Assembly: GCF_029193575.1 (NCBI RefSeq)
Contig: NZ_JARGCS010000035.1
Location: 31,835-95,834 of the forward strand
DNA length: 64,000 nucleotides
Source: Pseudomonas entomophila
GTDB lineage: Bacteria; Pseudomonadota; Gammaproteobacteria; Pseudomonadales; Pseudomonadaceae
Reading direction: 5' to 3'
Of the stretch, positions 38,225 to 46,126 are shown one piece after another. The translations under genes and the position numbers were made by a program. Numbering within the stretch: position 1 is the first letter of the stretch; every line of letters begins with the position of its first letter. The notes under the pieces are model-generated. The model saw only the letters and a program-made list of their open reading frames with translations. It was not told the origin of the DNA and searched no databases.

Positions 38225-39004
38225 ATGCCTTTCGAACTCACCGTAGAACCCCACATCCTGTTGATCCTCGCCGCAGTGGCTTTCGTCGCCGGTTTCATCG
38301 ATGCCATCGCCGGCGGCGGCGGGCTGCTCACCACTCCCGCCCTGCTCACCGCCGGCATGCCGCCGCACCTGGTGCTGGGCACCAACAAGCTCAGCTCGAC
38401 CTTCGGCTCGGCCACCGCCGGCTTCACCTATTACCGGCGCAAGCTGTTCCACCCCGCGCAGTGGCGCCGCGCGCTGCTCGGCACCCTGGTCGGCGCGCTG
38501 CTCGGCGCGACCATCGCCCACTACCTGCCGGCCGAATGGCTGAACAAGATGCTGCCGGTGGTGGTCTTCGCCTGTGGCGTGTACCTGCTGTTCGGCGGCA
38601 CGCCCAAGGCGCCACTGGATGCCGACGCGCCGATCAAGAAAAAGTGGCAGTTCCCGCAAGGCTTCACGCTGGGCTTCTACGATGGCGTCGCCGGCCCAGG
38701 CACCGGCGCGTTCTGGACGGTCAGCACGCTGCTGCTCTACCCCATCGACCTGGTGCGTGCCAGCGGCGTGGCGCGCAGCATGAACTTCGTCAGCAACATC
38801 GCGGCACTGACAGTGTTCGTCATTTCCGGGCAGGTGGACTACATCGTCGGCCTGGCCATGGGCCTGTCGGTGATGGTCGGCGCCTTCTTCGGCGCACGCA
38901 CGGCGATCAGTGGCGGCAGCAAATTCATCCGCCCGGTGTTCATCACCGTGGTGCTGGCATTGACCGTGCGCCTAGCGTGGCAGCACTGGTTCGGGCAAGC
39001 CTAA
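38225..39004 (+). CDS. TSUP family membrane transporter, YfcA type (259 aa)
   Basis: Seven to eight hydrophobic segments are present. The family repeats appear as FIDAIAGGGGLLTTPALL with GTNKLSSTFGSATAG, and again as GFYDGVAGPGTGAFW. TSUP proteins export or import sulfite, taurine-derived sulfonates or other organic anions. The last 33 bases overlap the convergent nudC gene. Confidence 0.88.
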   Translation: MPFELTVEPHILLILAAVAFVAGFIDAIAGGGGLLTTPALLTAGMPPHLVLGTNKLSSTFGSATAGFTYYRRKLFHPAQWRRALLGTLVGALLGATIAHYLPAEWLNKMLPVVVFACGVYLLFGGTPKAPLDADAPIKKKWQFPQGFTLGFYDGVAGPGTGAFWTVSTLLLYPIDLVRASGVARSMNFVSNIAALTVFVISGQVDYIVGLAMGLSVMVGAFFGARTAISGGSKFIRPVFITVVLALTVRLAWQHWFGQA

Positions 39005-39802
39005 GCGCCGCGCGACGTACAGGTCGATCAGGTAACGGGCGATCGACCTGCCCGCCGGCAGCGGCGGCAAGGCATGCACACTGAACCACTGGGCGTCCTC
39101 GATCTCATCCGGCTGCATGACGATCTCGCCGCCCGCGTACTCGGCATGGAAGCCCAGCATCATCGAGTGCGGGAACGGCCAGCACTGGCTGCCCACGTAC
39201 TGGATGTTCTTCACCTGCACCGCCACTTCCTCACGCACCTCGCGCACCAGGCAGTCCTCGGCCGACTCGCCCGGTTCGGCGAAGCCGGCCAGGGTGCTGT
39301 ACACGCCGGTGACGAAGCGCGGCGAGCGCGCCAGGAGGATCTCGTCGCCACGGGTGACCAGCACGATCATGCTCGGCGAGATGCGCGGGTAGCTGCGCAG
39401 GTCGCAGGCCGGGCAATGCATCGCTCGCTCCCAGCGGATCTGCGTCATCGCCTGCCCACAGCTGCCGCAGAAGCGGTGCTCGCGGGCCCAGGTGCCGATC
39501 TGCGCGGCATAGCCGAGCAGCTTATAGGTGTCGAAGTCGCCTTCGAGCATGAACGAGCGCAGGCCGCGCCAGCTGCAGCCATTCACCTCGCTGGCGCCGC
39601 GCAGTTCGAGCAGGAACACCGGCTGGCCATCGAAGTGGCCGATACCGTGCTCGGCCAGCACGTCGAGGTCCTGGCGCTTGAGCCAGTCGCGCGGGAACAG
39701 CGCGCCGTTGTCGTCCACCAGGAACCCCGCCGAGCTGCGGGCGACGGCCCAGCCGCCGGTGATCTGCGGGTCGAGTACTGCGGTAGTCCAGCGTGACGAC
39801 AT
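38972..39802 (-). CDS. nudC: NADH pyrophosphatase / RNA decapping enzyme NudC (276 aa)
   Basis: A four-Cys zinc site (FCGSCG, HCPACD) precedes the Nudix box GFAEPGESAEDCLVREVREEV. The NADH-specificity motif reads SQCWPFPHS where the textbook form is SQPWPFPxS. NudC hydrolyses NADH and removes NAD caps from RNA. The C-terminus overlaps the convergent TSUP gene by 33 bases. Confidence 0.94.
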   Translation of the reverse strand: MSSRWTTAVLDPQITGGWAVARSSAGFLVDDNGALFPRDWLKRQDLDVLAEHGIGHFDGQPVFLLELRGASEVNGCSWRGLRSFMLEGDFDTYKLLGYAAQIGTWAREHRFCGSCGQAMTQIRWERAMHCPACDLRSYPRISPSMIVLVTRGDEILLARSPRFVTGVYSTLAGFAEPGESAEDCLVREVREEVAVQVKNIQYVGSQCWPFPHSMMLGFHAEYAGGEIVMQPDEIEDAQWFSVHALPPLPAGRSIARYLIDLYVARRLGLPEPVLPR

Positions 39803-39848
39803 GGTTCGGATCCTTTCAGGCGCGTGCGCCGCAGGGCCCAGGCCAGGC

Positions 39849-40661
39849 TCAGTCGGCGAACGTCGGTTGCTGTTTGCTCATGTGGGCCGCCACCGCGACC
39901 CGCAGGTCTTCGGATTGCAGCATCGCGGCGTTCCAGGTGGCGATGTACTCCAGGCCATCGTCGATGCGATGGTCACGCATGTAGCTGAGCATCTCCTTGG
40001 TGCCCGCCACGGCGATGGGCGATTTTCCTGCAATTTCCCGGGCAATGGCAAAGACTCCGTCGAGCAATGCGGCGTGGTCGTCGTATACCCGGTTGACCAG
40101 GCCGATGCGCAGCGCCTCCTCGGCATCGATCATCCGCCCGGTGAAGGCCAGTTCGCGCATCATGCCGTCGCCGATGATACGCGGCAAACGTTGCAGCGTG
40201 CCGACATCGGCGGCCATGCCCATGTCGATCTCCTTGATCGAGAATTGCGCATCGCGGCTGCAGTAGCGCATGTCGCAGGCCGACACCAGGTCGATGGCGC
40301 CGCCGATGCAGTAACCCTGGATCGCCGCCAGCACGGGCTTCCGGCAGTTGTCCACGGCCGTGAACGAGCCTTGCAGGCGCAGGATGGTCTTGCGCAACAG
40401 CCGCGCATTGCGGCCGACGTCCTTGCCCATCTGGCCGGCCAGCGAAGCCAGCATCATCAGGTCGATGCCCGAGGAGAAATGCTTGCCCGCGCCGCTGACA
40501 ACCACCGCGCGCACAGCGTCGGTGTCGTCGATCCACTGGAAGATGTCGATGATTTCCTCCCAGAAGGCGGCGTTCATCGCGTTGATCTTTTCCGGGCGGT
40601 TGATCTGTACGTGGGCGATGTTGTCGGTCAATTCGACCTTGAACGCGGTGTATTCGGTCAC
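39849..40661 (-). CDS. Delta(3,5)-delta(2,4)-dienoyl-CoA isomerase-like crotonase (270 aa)
   Basis: This is a crotonase fold with the oxyanion loop SGAGKHFSSGIDLMM and YCIGGAIDLVSACDMRYCS. The stretch KEIDMGMAADVGTLQRLP carries the acidic pair typical of dienoyl-CoA isomerase (ECH1) rather than enoyl-CoA hydratase. It would help degrade unsaturated fatty acids with odd-position double bonds. I prefer the GTG at 40661, eight bases after CAGGAG, over the ATG at 40691. It is divergent from the nuclease-like gene. Confidence 0.82.
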   Translation of the reverse strand: MTEYTAFKVELTDNIAHVQINRPEKINAMNAAFWEEIIDIFQWIDDTDAVRAVVVSGAGKHFSSGIDLMMLASLAGQMGKDVGRNARLLRKTILRLQGSFTAVDNCRKPVLAAIQGYCIGGAIDLVSACDMRYCSRDAQFSIKEIDMGMAADVGTLQRLPRIIGDGMMRELAFTGRMIDAEEALRIGLVNRVYDDHAALLDGVFAIAREIAGKSPIAVAGTKEMLSYMRDHRIDDGLEYIATWNAAMLQSEDLRVAVAAHMSKQQPTFAD

Positions 40662-40832
40662 GTGCGGCACTCCTGTGGTGAAAGGGTTCACAGCGCCGGA
40701 CTATAGCGCACCCGCAAGGCTGCACATGTGCCAAAAGCGGGACTGCGCACCGATGGCCCTGGGCGGGTGGGCGGCTCGATAACGGCCAAATACAATCAAC
40801 GTTCGAAATCACGAGCAGAAGGAAACGCTCCC

Positions 40833-41990
40833 TTGCCCACCCCGTTGATCCACCAAGCCGCCCGGCTGCGCGCCGAACACCATCGCCCTCCCGGCTTCAA
40901 CCTGTTCACCCTGCTGCGCAGCGGCACGGATGAAGTGCGCCTGCATTCACGCTACGTGGCCTTCCTGCTCGACCCCCGTGGTGCCCATGGGGCTGGGGCC
41001 AAGCCGCTGCTGTGGCTGCTCGAGCGCTTGGGCATCGAAGGCTTCGACTGCCGCCAGGCCACGGTGGCCCTGGAATACCGCAACATCGACATCCTCGTGC
41101 GCAACCCACAGCGCCAGGCGCTGATCATCGAGAACAAGATCCACGCCAAGGACCAGGACAGCCAATTGCTGCGCTATACGCAGACCCTGCGGGCAGAGGG
41201 CTACCAGGACATCACCACCCTTTACCTGACCCTCGATGGCCGTGACGCCGACGAGCACAGCGCTTCTGGCATCGACTACCTGCGGGTCGGCTATGCCGCC
41301 GATATCCTGCCCTGGCTGGAACACTGCCAACCCTGGGTGATACGCGAAGCGGCGGTGCGTGAAAGCCTGCTGCAGTACATCGACCTCATCCGCAAACTGA
41401 CCCGCACCGACCAAGGTGGAATCTACATGGACATGCTCAAGCAGACCCTGCGCAAGGACAACAACCTGCTGCTGGTGAAAGACCTGCAAAGGGCCTACAC
41501 AGAGACACTCAAAGACCTGCAACTGGCGCTCTGGCAGGACGTGGTGCGCGCGGTGAAGCACAAGTACGAGGACCTGCCTGCCCCAGACAACTACGCCACC
41601 ACCGAGGCGATCGAGCGGTACTACAGCAATGCCACGCAGAATCGCTACTACGGCCTGTACTACGACCTGGGCACACTCAACAGCTCGGTCTACCTGGAAC
41701 TCAACCATCGCTTCTATTGCGGCCTGTACTGCGACATGCAGGCCCACCCCCACGATCACGCACGCTTGCGCGAGCTGACCGATGTGCTGGAGAAGAACGG
41801 CCTCAGCAACAACGGCCAACTATGGCGCTACACCACTGGCCTGAACATGAAAGATCCCACCGAGGAAGACCTCCTGACCCTGCTCGACGACCCCCGCCGG
41901 GCGCAGGCCGCCGAGCGCATGGCCGACGACCTGTACCAGCTCTGGCGACAAGTGCACACGCTGGTCGACCGAGCCGCTGCGGGGCACTGA
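40833..41990 (+). CDS. PD-(D/E)XK nuclease superfamily protein (385 aa)
   Basis: Asp87 (YRNIDILV) and Glu100-Asn-Lys102 (LIIENKIHA) form the D-(x)n-ExK metal site, with a conserved Glu34 in an N-terminal helix (GTDEVRLHSRYVAFLLDP) and a QLLRY motif after it. The C-terminal 220 residues are of unknown fold. The pattern fits the PDDEXK_4 family, members of which are often found alone or in defence loci. The TTG at 40833 is chosen for the AGAAGGA at 40817; the frame is open back to 40728. There is no methylase or specificity gene nearby. Confidence 0.7.
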   Translation: MPTPLIHQAARLRAEHHRPPGFNLFTLLRSGTDEVRLHSRYVAFLLDPRGAHGAGAKPLLWLLERLGIEGFDCRQATVALEYRNIDILVRNPQRQALIIENKIHAKDQDSQLLRYTQTLRAEGYQDITTLYLTLDGRDADEHSASGIDYLRVGYAADILPWLEHCQPWVIREAAVRESLLQYIDLIRKLTRTDQGGIYMDMLKQTLRKDNNLLLVKDLQRAYTETLKDLQLALWQDVVRAVKHKYEDLPAPDNYATTEAIERYYSNATQNRYYGLYYDLGTLNSSVYLELNHRFYCGLYCDMQAHPHDHARLRELTDVLEKNGLSNNGQLWRYTTGLNMKDPTEEDLLTLLDDPRRAQAAERMADDLYQLWRQVHTLVDRAAAGH

Positions 41991-42098
41991 GCGCAACCCT
42001 CGGCAAACAAACGCCAGGCGGCTGTCGATTCCGCTGGCTGGCGTTCGACTACCCTGCACACACCCTTGCCTTGAACCCAACTCGAGAGAGGAAGCTCC

Positions 42099-42722
42099 AT
42101 GCGTAAACTCATCGTTGCCGCGTTCATCAGCCTGGATGGCGTCATGCAGGCGCCTGGCGGGCCGCAGGAAGACACCCGTGGCGGTTTCCGCTTCGGCGGC
42201 TGGATCGTGCCCTATGCCGACGAGGCCTTCGGCCAGGCCATGCAGGCGCTGTTCAGCCAGCCGTTCGAACTGCTGCTGGGGCGGCGCACCTACGACATCT
42301 TTGCCGGCCACTGGCCCAGGGTGAAAAGCGACTCGCCCGACCATGGCCTCGCCGAACTGTTCAACCAGGTGCCCAAGCATGTCGCCACCCACCGGCCCGA
42401 ATCACTCGACTGGCGCAACAGCCATGTGCTGGGCGCCGACCCGGTGGCGGCGGTGCAAGCGCTCAAGCAGCAAGACGGCGCCACGCTGCTGACCCAGGGC
42501 AGCGGCGAGCTGGTGCAGCAGTTGCTGGCTGCGGGAGTGGTGGACGAACTGCGCTTGCTGATTCATCCACTGCTGCTTGGGCGCGGCCAGCGGCTGTTCG
42601 ATGAGCAAGCCCAGCCGCTGGCGTTCGAGCTGGCGGAGTCGGTGGTGTCATCGACGGGGGTGGTGATCGCCCGTTACGTCAAGGAAGGTGAGGTGCGGAC
42701 CGGGAGTTTTGCCTTGCCGTGA
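42099..42722 (+). CDS. Dihydrofolate reductase / RibD C-terminal domain family protein (207 aa)
   Basis: The start RKLIVAAFISLDGVMQAPGG, then LLLGRRTYDIFAGHWP and TQGSGELVQQLLAAGVVDEL, match the RibD C-terminal reductase-like family. These are NADPH-binding proteins of mostly unknown substrate. It is a single gene; the light-type operator region lies downstream. Confidence 0.87.
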   Translation: MRKLIVAAFISLDGVMQAPGGPQEDTRGGFRFGGWIVPYADEAFGQAMQALFSQPFELLLGRRTYDIFAGHWPRVKSDSPDHGLAELFNQVPKHVATHRPESLDWRNSHVLGADPVAAVQALKQQDGATLLTQGSGELVQQLLAAGVVDELRLLIHPLLLGRGQRLFDEQAQPLAFELAESVVSSTGVVIARYVKEGEVRTGSFALP

Positions 42723-42745
42723 AATAGGTTCCAGCGCGGTCTTTG

Positions 42746-42776
42746 CAGGACCGGGCTTGCCCCGCGATGAGGCCGG
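42746..42776. repeat. REP-type palindrome
   Basis: The sequence ccgggcttgccccgcgatga follows the RibD-like gene and probably marks the end of that unit. Confidence 0.6.
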
Positions 42777-42801
42777 CACTGACACCCGGCCGGCCCAAAC
42801 C

Positions 42802-42825
42802 TGTACAAATAATTTGACTTGTACA
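42802..42825 (+). promoter_or_regulatory. Direct repeat TGTACA-N12-TGTACA, operator 1 (LitR type)
   Basis: TGTACA at 42802-42807 and 42820-42825 are separated by exactly 12 bases. The second half site follows directly after a -35-like TTGACT (42814-42819). The arrangement equals the operator I recall for class II LitR (PplR) light regulators in P. putida. A bound repressor here would cover the promoter. Confidence 0.75.
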
Positions 42826-42841
42826 ATTTTAAGCATAGGCT
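42814..42841 (+). promoter_or_regulatory. Candidate sigma-70 promoter of the SnoaL-SDR-FAD operon
   Basis: TTGACT (42814-42819) is followed after 16 bases by TAGGCT (42836-42841). The -35 is good and the -10 poor, as expected of a controlled promoter that overlaps operator 1. Confidence 0.45.
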
Positions 42842-42852
42842 TCAAGAAGACC

Positions 42853-42876
42853 TGTACAAAAACAGTTTTTTGTACA
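42853..42876 (+). promoter_or_regulatory. Direct repeat TGTACA-N12-TGTACA, operator 2 (LitR type)
   Basis: A second pair, TGTACA at 42853-42858 and 42871-42876 with the same 12-base gap, lies 51 bases after the first and 17 bases before the ATG of the operon's first gene. Confidence 0.75.
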
Positions 42877-42893
42877 ACTTCACGGAGCCGTTC

Positions 42894-43316
42894 ATGTCAG
42901 CGTTCCTCACCCAGTTCGCCAATCGCTTCGCCACGCTGGACGCGGCCTCCCTGGACGGCCTGGGCACCCTCTACACCACGGACGTGCAGTTCCGCGACCC
43001 GCTGCACCAGTTCGACGGCCTCCCCGCCCTGCGCGCCTATTTCGAGCAGCTCTACGCCAACGCCCACGACATCCGCTACGACATCCACGCCACCGACCAG
43101 ACCGCCCCCGGCGAAGGCTACCTGCGCTGGACCCTGTACTTCCGCCACCCGCGCCTGGCCCGCGGCCAGCTGATCCGCCTCGACGGCTGCAGCCACTTGC
43201 GCTGGGAAGAGCGCGTCTACCACCACCAGGACTACTTCGATGCCGGCGCCCTGCTCTACGAGCATGTGCCGGTGCTCGGCGCAGTGATCGGCTGGCTGAA
43301 AAGGCGGCTGGCATGA
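42894..43316 (+). CDS. SnoaL / nuclear transport factor 2-like protein (140 aa)
   Basis: The cone-shaped NTF2 fold is suggested by FANRFATLDAASLDGLGTLYT, DVQFRDPLHQFDGLPALRAYFEQLY and the C-terminal WEERVYHHQDYFDAGALLYEHVP. It is the first gene of a six-gene operon behind the two TGTACA direct repeats. The molecular function is not known; in such clusters it may bind a lipid intermediate or act as a small isomerase. It overlaps the next gene by ATGA (43313-43316). Confidence 0.82.
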   Translation: MSAFLTQFANRFATLDAASLDGLGTLYTTDVQFRDPLHQFDGLPALRAYFEQLYANAHDIRYDIHATDQTAPGEGYLRWTLYFRHPRLARGQLIRLDGCSHLRWEERVYHHQDYFDAGALLYEHVPVLGAVIGWLKRRLA

Positions 43317-44065
43317 GCCGGTGCTGGTTGACCGGCGCCAGCAGCGGCATCGGCGCCGCCCTGGCCAGCCAATTGCTGACGGCGGGTCATCAGGTGGCGC
43401 TGGGCGGGCGCCGGGCGAGCGCGTTGCACGGGCTGGTCGAACGCTACCCAGGCCAAGCCCTGCTGGCCGTCGGCGACATTGCCGAAGCCGCACAGGTCAC
43501 CGACATGGTCCGTGGCATCGAGCAGGCGTGGGGTGCGCTCGACGTGGTGATCCTCAATGCCGGCACCTGCGAATACCTGGAGCCAGGCCAGTTCGACGCC
43601 GCGACGGTCGAGCGCATGGTGCGCACCAACCTGATCGGCGCCAGCCATTGCCTGGAGGCCGCACTGCCGTTGCTGCGTCGAGGCCAGCGCCCGCACCTGG
43701 TGGTGGTCGGCAGCTCGGTCACCTGGTTGGCGCTACCGCGCGCCGGCGCCTACGGCGCGTCGAAGGCCGCACTGCGCTACCTGGTCGAATCCCTGCGCAT
43801 CGACCTGCAGGCCGAAGGCATCGACGTCACCCTGGTCAGCCCAGGCTTCGTCGACACCCCGCTGACCCGGCGCAATGACTTCCCCATGCCGGTGCTGTGG
43901 AGCGCCGAGCGCGCCGCCCAATACATCGCCAAACGCCTGCCACGCCGGCCGCTGGAGATCCGCTTCCCGACCCTGTTCATCATCGTCCTGCGCCTGCTCG
44001 GTGCCCTGCCGGCGCGCTGGCGCCTGGCCCTGGGCCGGCGCCTGGCGCGCCCGGCGCAGGAGTGA
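43313..44065 (+). CDS. Short-chain dehydrogenase/reductase (250 aa)
   Basis: The nucleotide-binding TGASSGIGAALASQ and the catalytic Ser-Tyr-Lys (VGSSVTW...GAYGASKAAL) define a classical SDR. It is the second gene of the putative light-regulated operon, coupled to the first by overlap and four bases from the next gene. Its substrate is unknown but probably a lipid or isoprenoid ketone or alcohol, judging from its neighbours. Confidence 0.88.
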   Translation: MSRCWLTGASSGIGAALASQLLTAGHQVALGGRRASALHGLVERYPGQALLAVGDIAEAAQVTDMVRGIEQAWGALDVVILNAGTCEYLEPGQFDAATVERMVRTNLIGASHCLEAALPLLRRGQRPHLVVVGSSVTWLALPRAGAYGASKAALRYLVESLRIDLQAEGIDVTLVSPGFVDTPLTRRNDFPMPVLWSAERAAQYIAKRLPRRPLEIRFPTLFIIVLRLLGALPARWRLALGRRLARPAQE

Positions 44066-44069
44066 CGCC

Positions 44070-45317
44070 ATGGATATCGCGATCATCGGCAGCGGCATTT
44101 CCGGGCTGACCTGCGCGCACCTGCTGGCGCGCCGCCACGCGGTCACCGTGTTCGAGGCCGCCGACTGGGTCGGCGGCCATACCCACACCGTCGACGTCGA
44201 CTGGCAGGGCCAGCGCTATGCCGTGGACACCGGTTTCATCGTCTTCAACGACTGGACCTACCCGAACTTCATCCGCCTGCTCGACCAGCTCGGCGTCGCC
44301 TCGCGTCCCACCGAAATGAGCTTTTCGGTGCACGACCCGGCCAGCGGCCTGGAATACAACGGCCACAACCTCGACAGCCTGTTCGCCCAGCGCCGCAACC
44401 TGCTTTCACCGGGGTTCTGGGGGATGCTGCGAGACATCCTGCGCTTCAACCGCCAGGCGCCAGCAGACCTTGAGCGGCAACGCATCGAGGCCACCACCAC
44501 GCTTGGCGACTACCTGCGCGCCGAGGGGTACGGGCAGCGTTTCATCGAGCATTACATCGTGCCCATGGGCTCGGCGATCTGGTCGATGTCGCGGGCCGAC
44601 ATGCTGGGTTTTCCGCTGCAATTCTTCGTGCGGTTCTTCGCCAACCACGGCTTGCTCTCGGTCAGCCATCGCCCGCAATGGCGGGTGATCGAAGGTGGCT
44701 CGCGCAGCTACCTGGCGCCCCTTTGCCGGCCCTTCGCCGAACGCATTCGCACCCGCTGCCCGGTCAGCCGGGTCGAACGCGACGACGGCGGAGTGACACT
44801 GACCAGCCCCGCAGGGCGTGAACGCTTCGACCGCGTGGTCTTCGCCTGTCACAGCGACCAGGCCCTGGCCCTGCTCGACGCCCCAAGCCTCGCCGAACGC
44901 GAGGTGCTCGGCGCCATCGGCTACGCCAGCAACGAGGTCGTGCTGCACACCGATACCCGCCTGCTACCTCGCCGCCCCAAGGCCTGGGCCAGCTGGAACT
45001 ACCGCCTCGGCGGTGCAGCCGATGCAGCGGCCGCCCTGACCTACGACATGAACATCCTCCAGGGCCTGCAAGCGCCGGTGACCTTCTGCGTGAGCCTGAA
45101 CCAGGGCAGCGCCGTCGACCCGGCCAAGGTGCTGGCACGCTTCGACTATGCCCATCCGCAATACAGCCTGGCCGCCGTCGCCGCCCAGGCCCGCCAGGGC
45201 GAACTCCAGGGCCAACGGCACAGCTACTTCTGCGGCGCGTACTGGGCCAACGGTTTCCACGAGGACGGCGTGGTCAGCGCCTTGCGCGTGGCCGAACTGT
45301 TCGGAGAGCGGCCATGA
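44070..45317 (+). CDS. FAD-dependent amine-oxidase-like oxidoreductase (415 aa)
   Basis: The dinucleotide-binding motif IIGSGISGLTCAHLLARRHAV and the GG motif (WVGGHTHT) place it in the amine oxidase/phytoene desaturase-like superfamily. The end FCGAYWANGFHEDGVVSAL is typical of the branch found next to DUF1365 and Cfa-like genes. It may desaturate or oxidise a fatty-acyl or phospholipid substrate. It overlaps the DUF1365 gene by ATGA (45314-45317). Confidence 0.86.
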   Translation: MDIAIIGSGISGLTCAHLLARRHAVTVFEAADWVGGHTHTVDVDWQGQRYAVDTGFIVFNDWTYPNFIRLLDQLGVASRPTEMSFSVHDPASGLEYNGHNLDSLFAQRRNLLSPGFWGMLRDILRFNRQAPADLERQRIEATTTLGDYLRAEGYGQRFIEHYIVPMGSAIWSMSRADMLGFPLQFFVRFFANHGLLSVSHRPQWRVIEGGSRSYLAPLCRPFAERIRTRCPVSRVERDDGGVTLTSPAGRERFDRVVFACHSDQALALLDAPSLAEREVLGAIGYASNEVVLHTDTRLLPRRPKAWASWNYRLGGAADAAAALTYDMNILQGLQAPVTFCVSLNQGSAVDPAKVLARFDYAHPQYSLAAVAAQARQGELQGQRHSYFCGAYWANGFHEDGVVSALRVAELFGERP

Positions 45318-46126
45318 ACAGCGGCCTGTGCCGGGGTTGGGTCAGCCATCGGCGCTTCAGCCTGCGCGCCCACAGCTTTCGCTACCCTCTGGGAATGCTC
45401 TACCTGGACCTCGACGAACAACCGCAACTGCTGACGCTTTCCCCCCTGCTCAAGGCCGCGCGCCTGGCACCGCTGTGCTGGCGCCCGAGCGACTACCTGC
45501 CCGCCTGGACCCGCCATGGCCTGGGCCTGAAGGAGGCGGTGCGGGCGGTGCTCGCCGAGGCGCTCGACGACGTGCCGCAAGGCCCTATACACCTGCTGAC
45601 CCAACCGCGTAGCTGGGGCTTGTCGTTCAACCCGGTGAGTTTCTATTTCTGCCATGCCCATGACGGCCAGTTGGCGGCGATCCTCCTGGAAGTGCGCAAC
45701 ACGCCCTGGCGCGAGCGCTTCCACTACGTGCTGCCGGCGCAGCCCGGCCAACCCGGGACGTTCAGCGTGGCCAAGGCCTTCCATGTCTCGCCGTTCCTGC
45801 CAGCAGAAATGCACTACCGCATGCGCTTCGCTGTCGAGGCTGACCACGTGCGCATCCACATGGAAAACCACCGAGACGGGGTAAAGGTATTCGAAGCCGA
45901 CCTCGCCCTGCGTCGCCAGCCATTGAATGCCGCGGCCCTGCGCCAGCACCTGCTGAGTTTCCCCTGGATGAGCCTGCGCACCCTTGGCGCCATCTACTGG
46001 CAGGCCTTGCGCCTGCTGCTCAAGCGCACCCCGATGCATGACCACCACCCCAGCCAGGGCGATGTGCGCCTCGGCCACCACGTTGTAGAGGAGCCCGAGC
46101 ATGTCCCAACCCACCCTGAGCGTTAG
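45314..46126 (+). CDS. DUF1365 family protein (270 aa)
   Basis: The stretch LLTQPRSWGLSFNPVSFYFCH and VSPFLPAEMHYRMRF are characteristic of DUF1365. Members almost always sit between the FAD oxidoreductase and a cyclopropane-synthase-like gene, but the activity is not established to my knowledge. Its 3' end overlaps the next gene by 26 bases. Confidence 0.88.
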   Translation: MNSGLCRGWVSHRRFSLRAHSFRYPLGMLYLDLDEQPQLLTLSPLLKAARLAPLCWRPSDYLPAWTRHGLGLKEAVRAVLAEALDDVPQGPIHLLTQPRSWGLSFNPVSFYFCHAHDGQLAAILLEVRNTPWRERFHYVLPAQPGQPGTFSVAKAFHVSPFLPAEMHYRMRFAVEADHVRIHMENHRDGVKVFEADLALRRQPLNAAALRQHLLSFPWMSLRTLGAIYWQALRLLLKRTPMHDHHPSQGDVRLGHHVVEEPEHVPTHPER

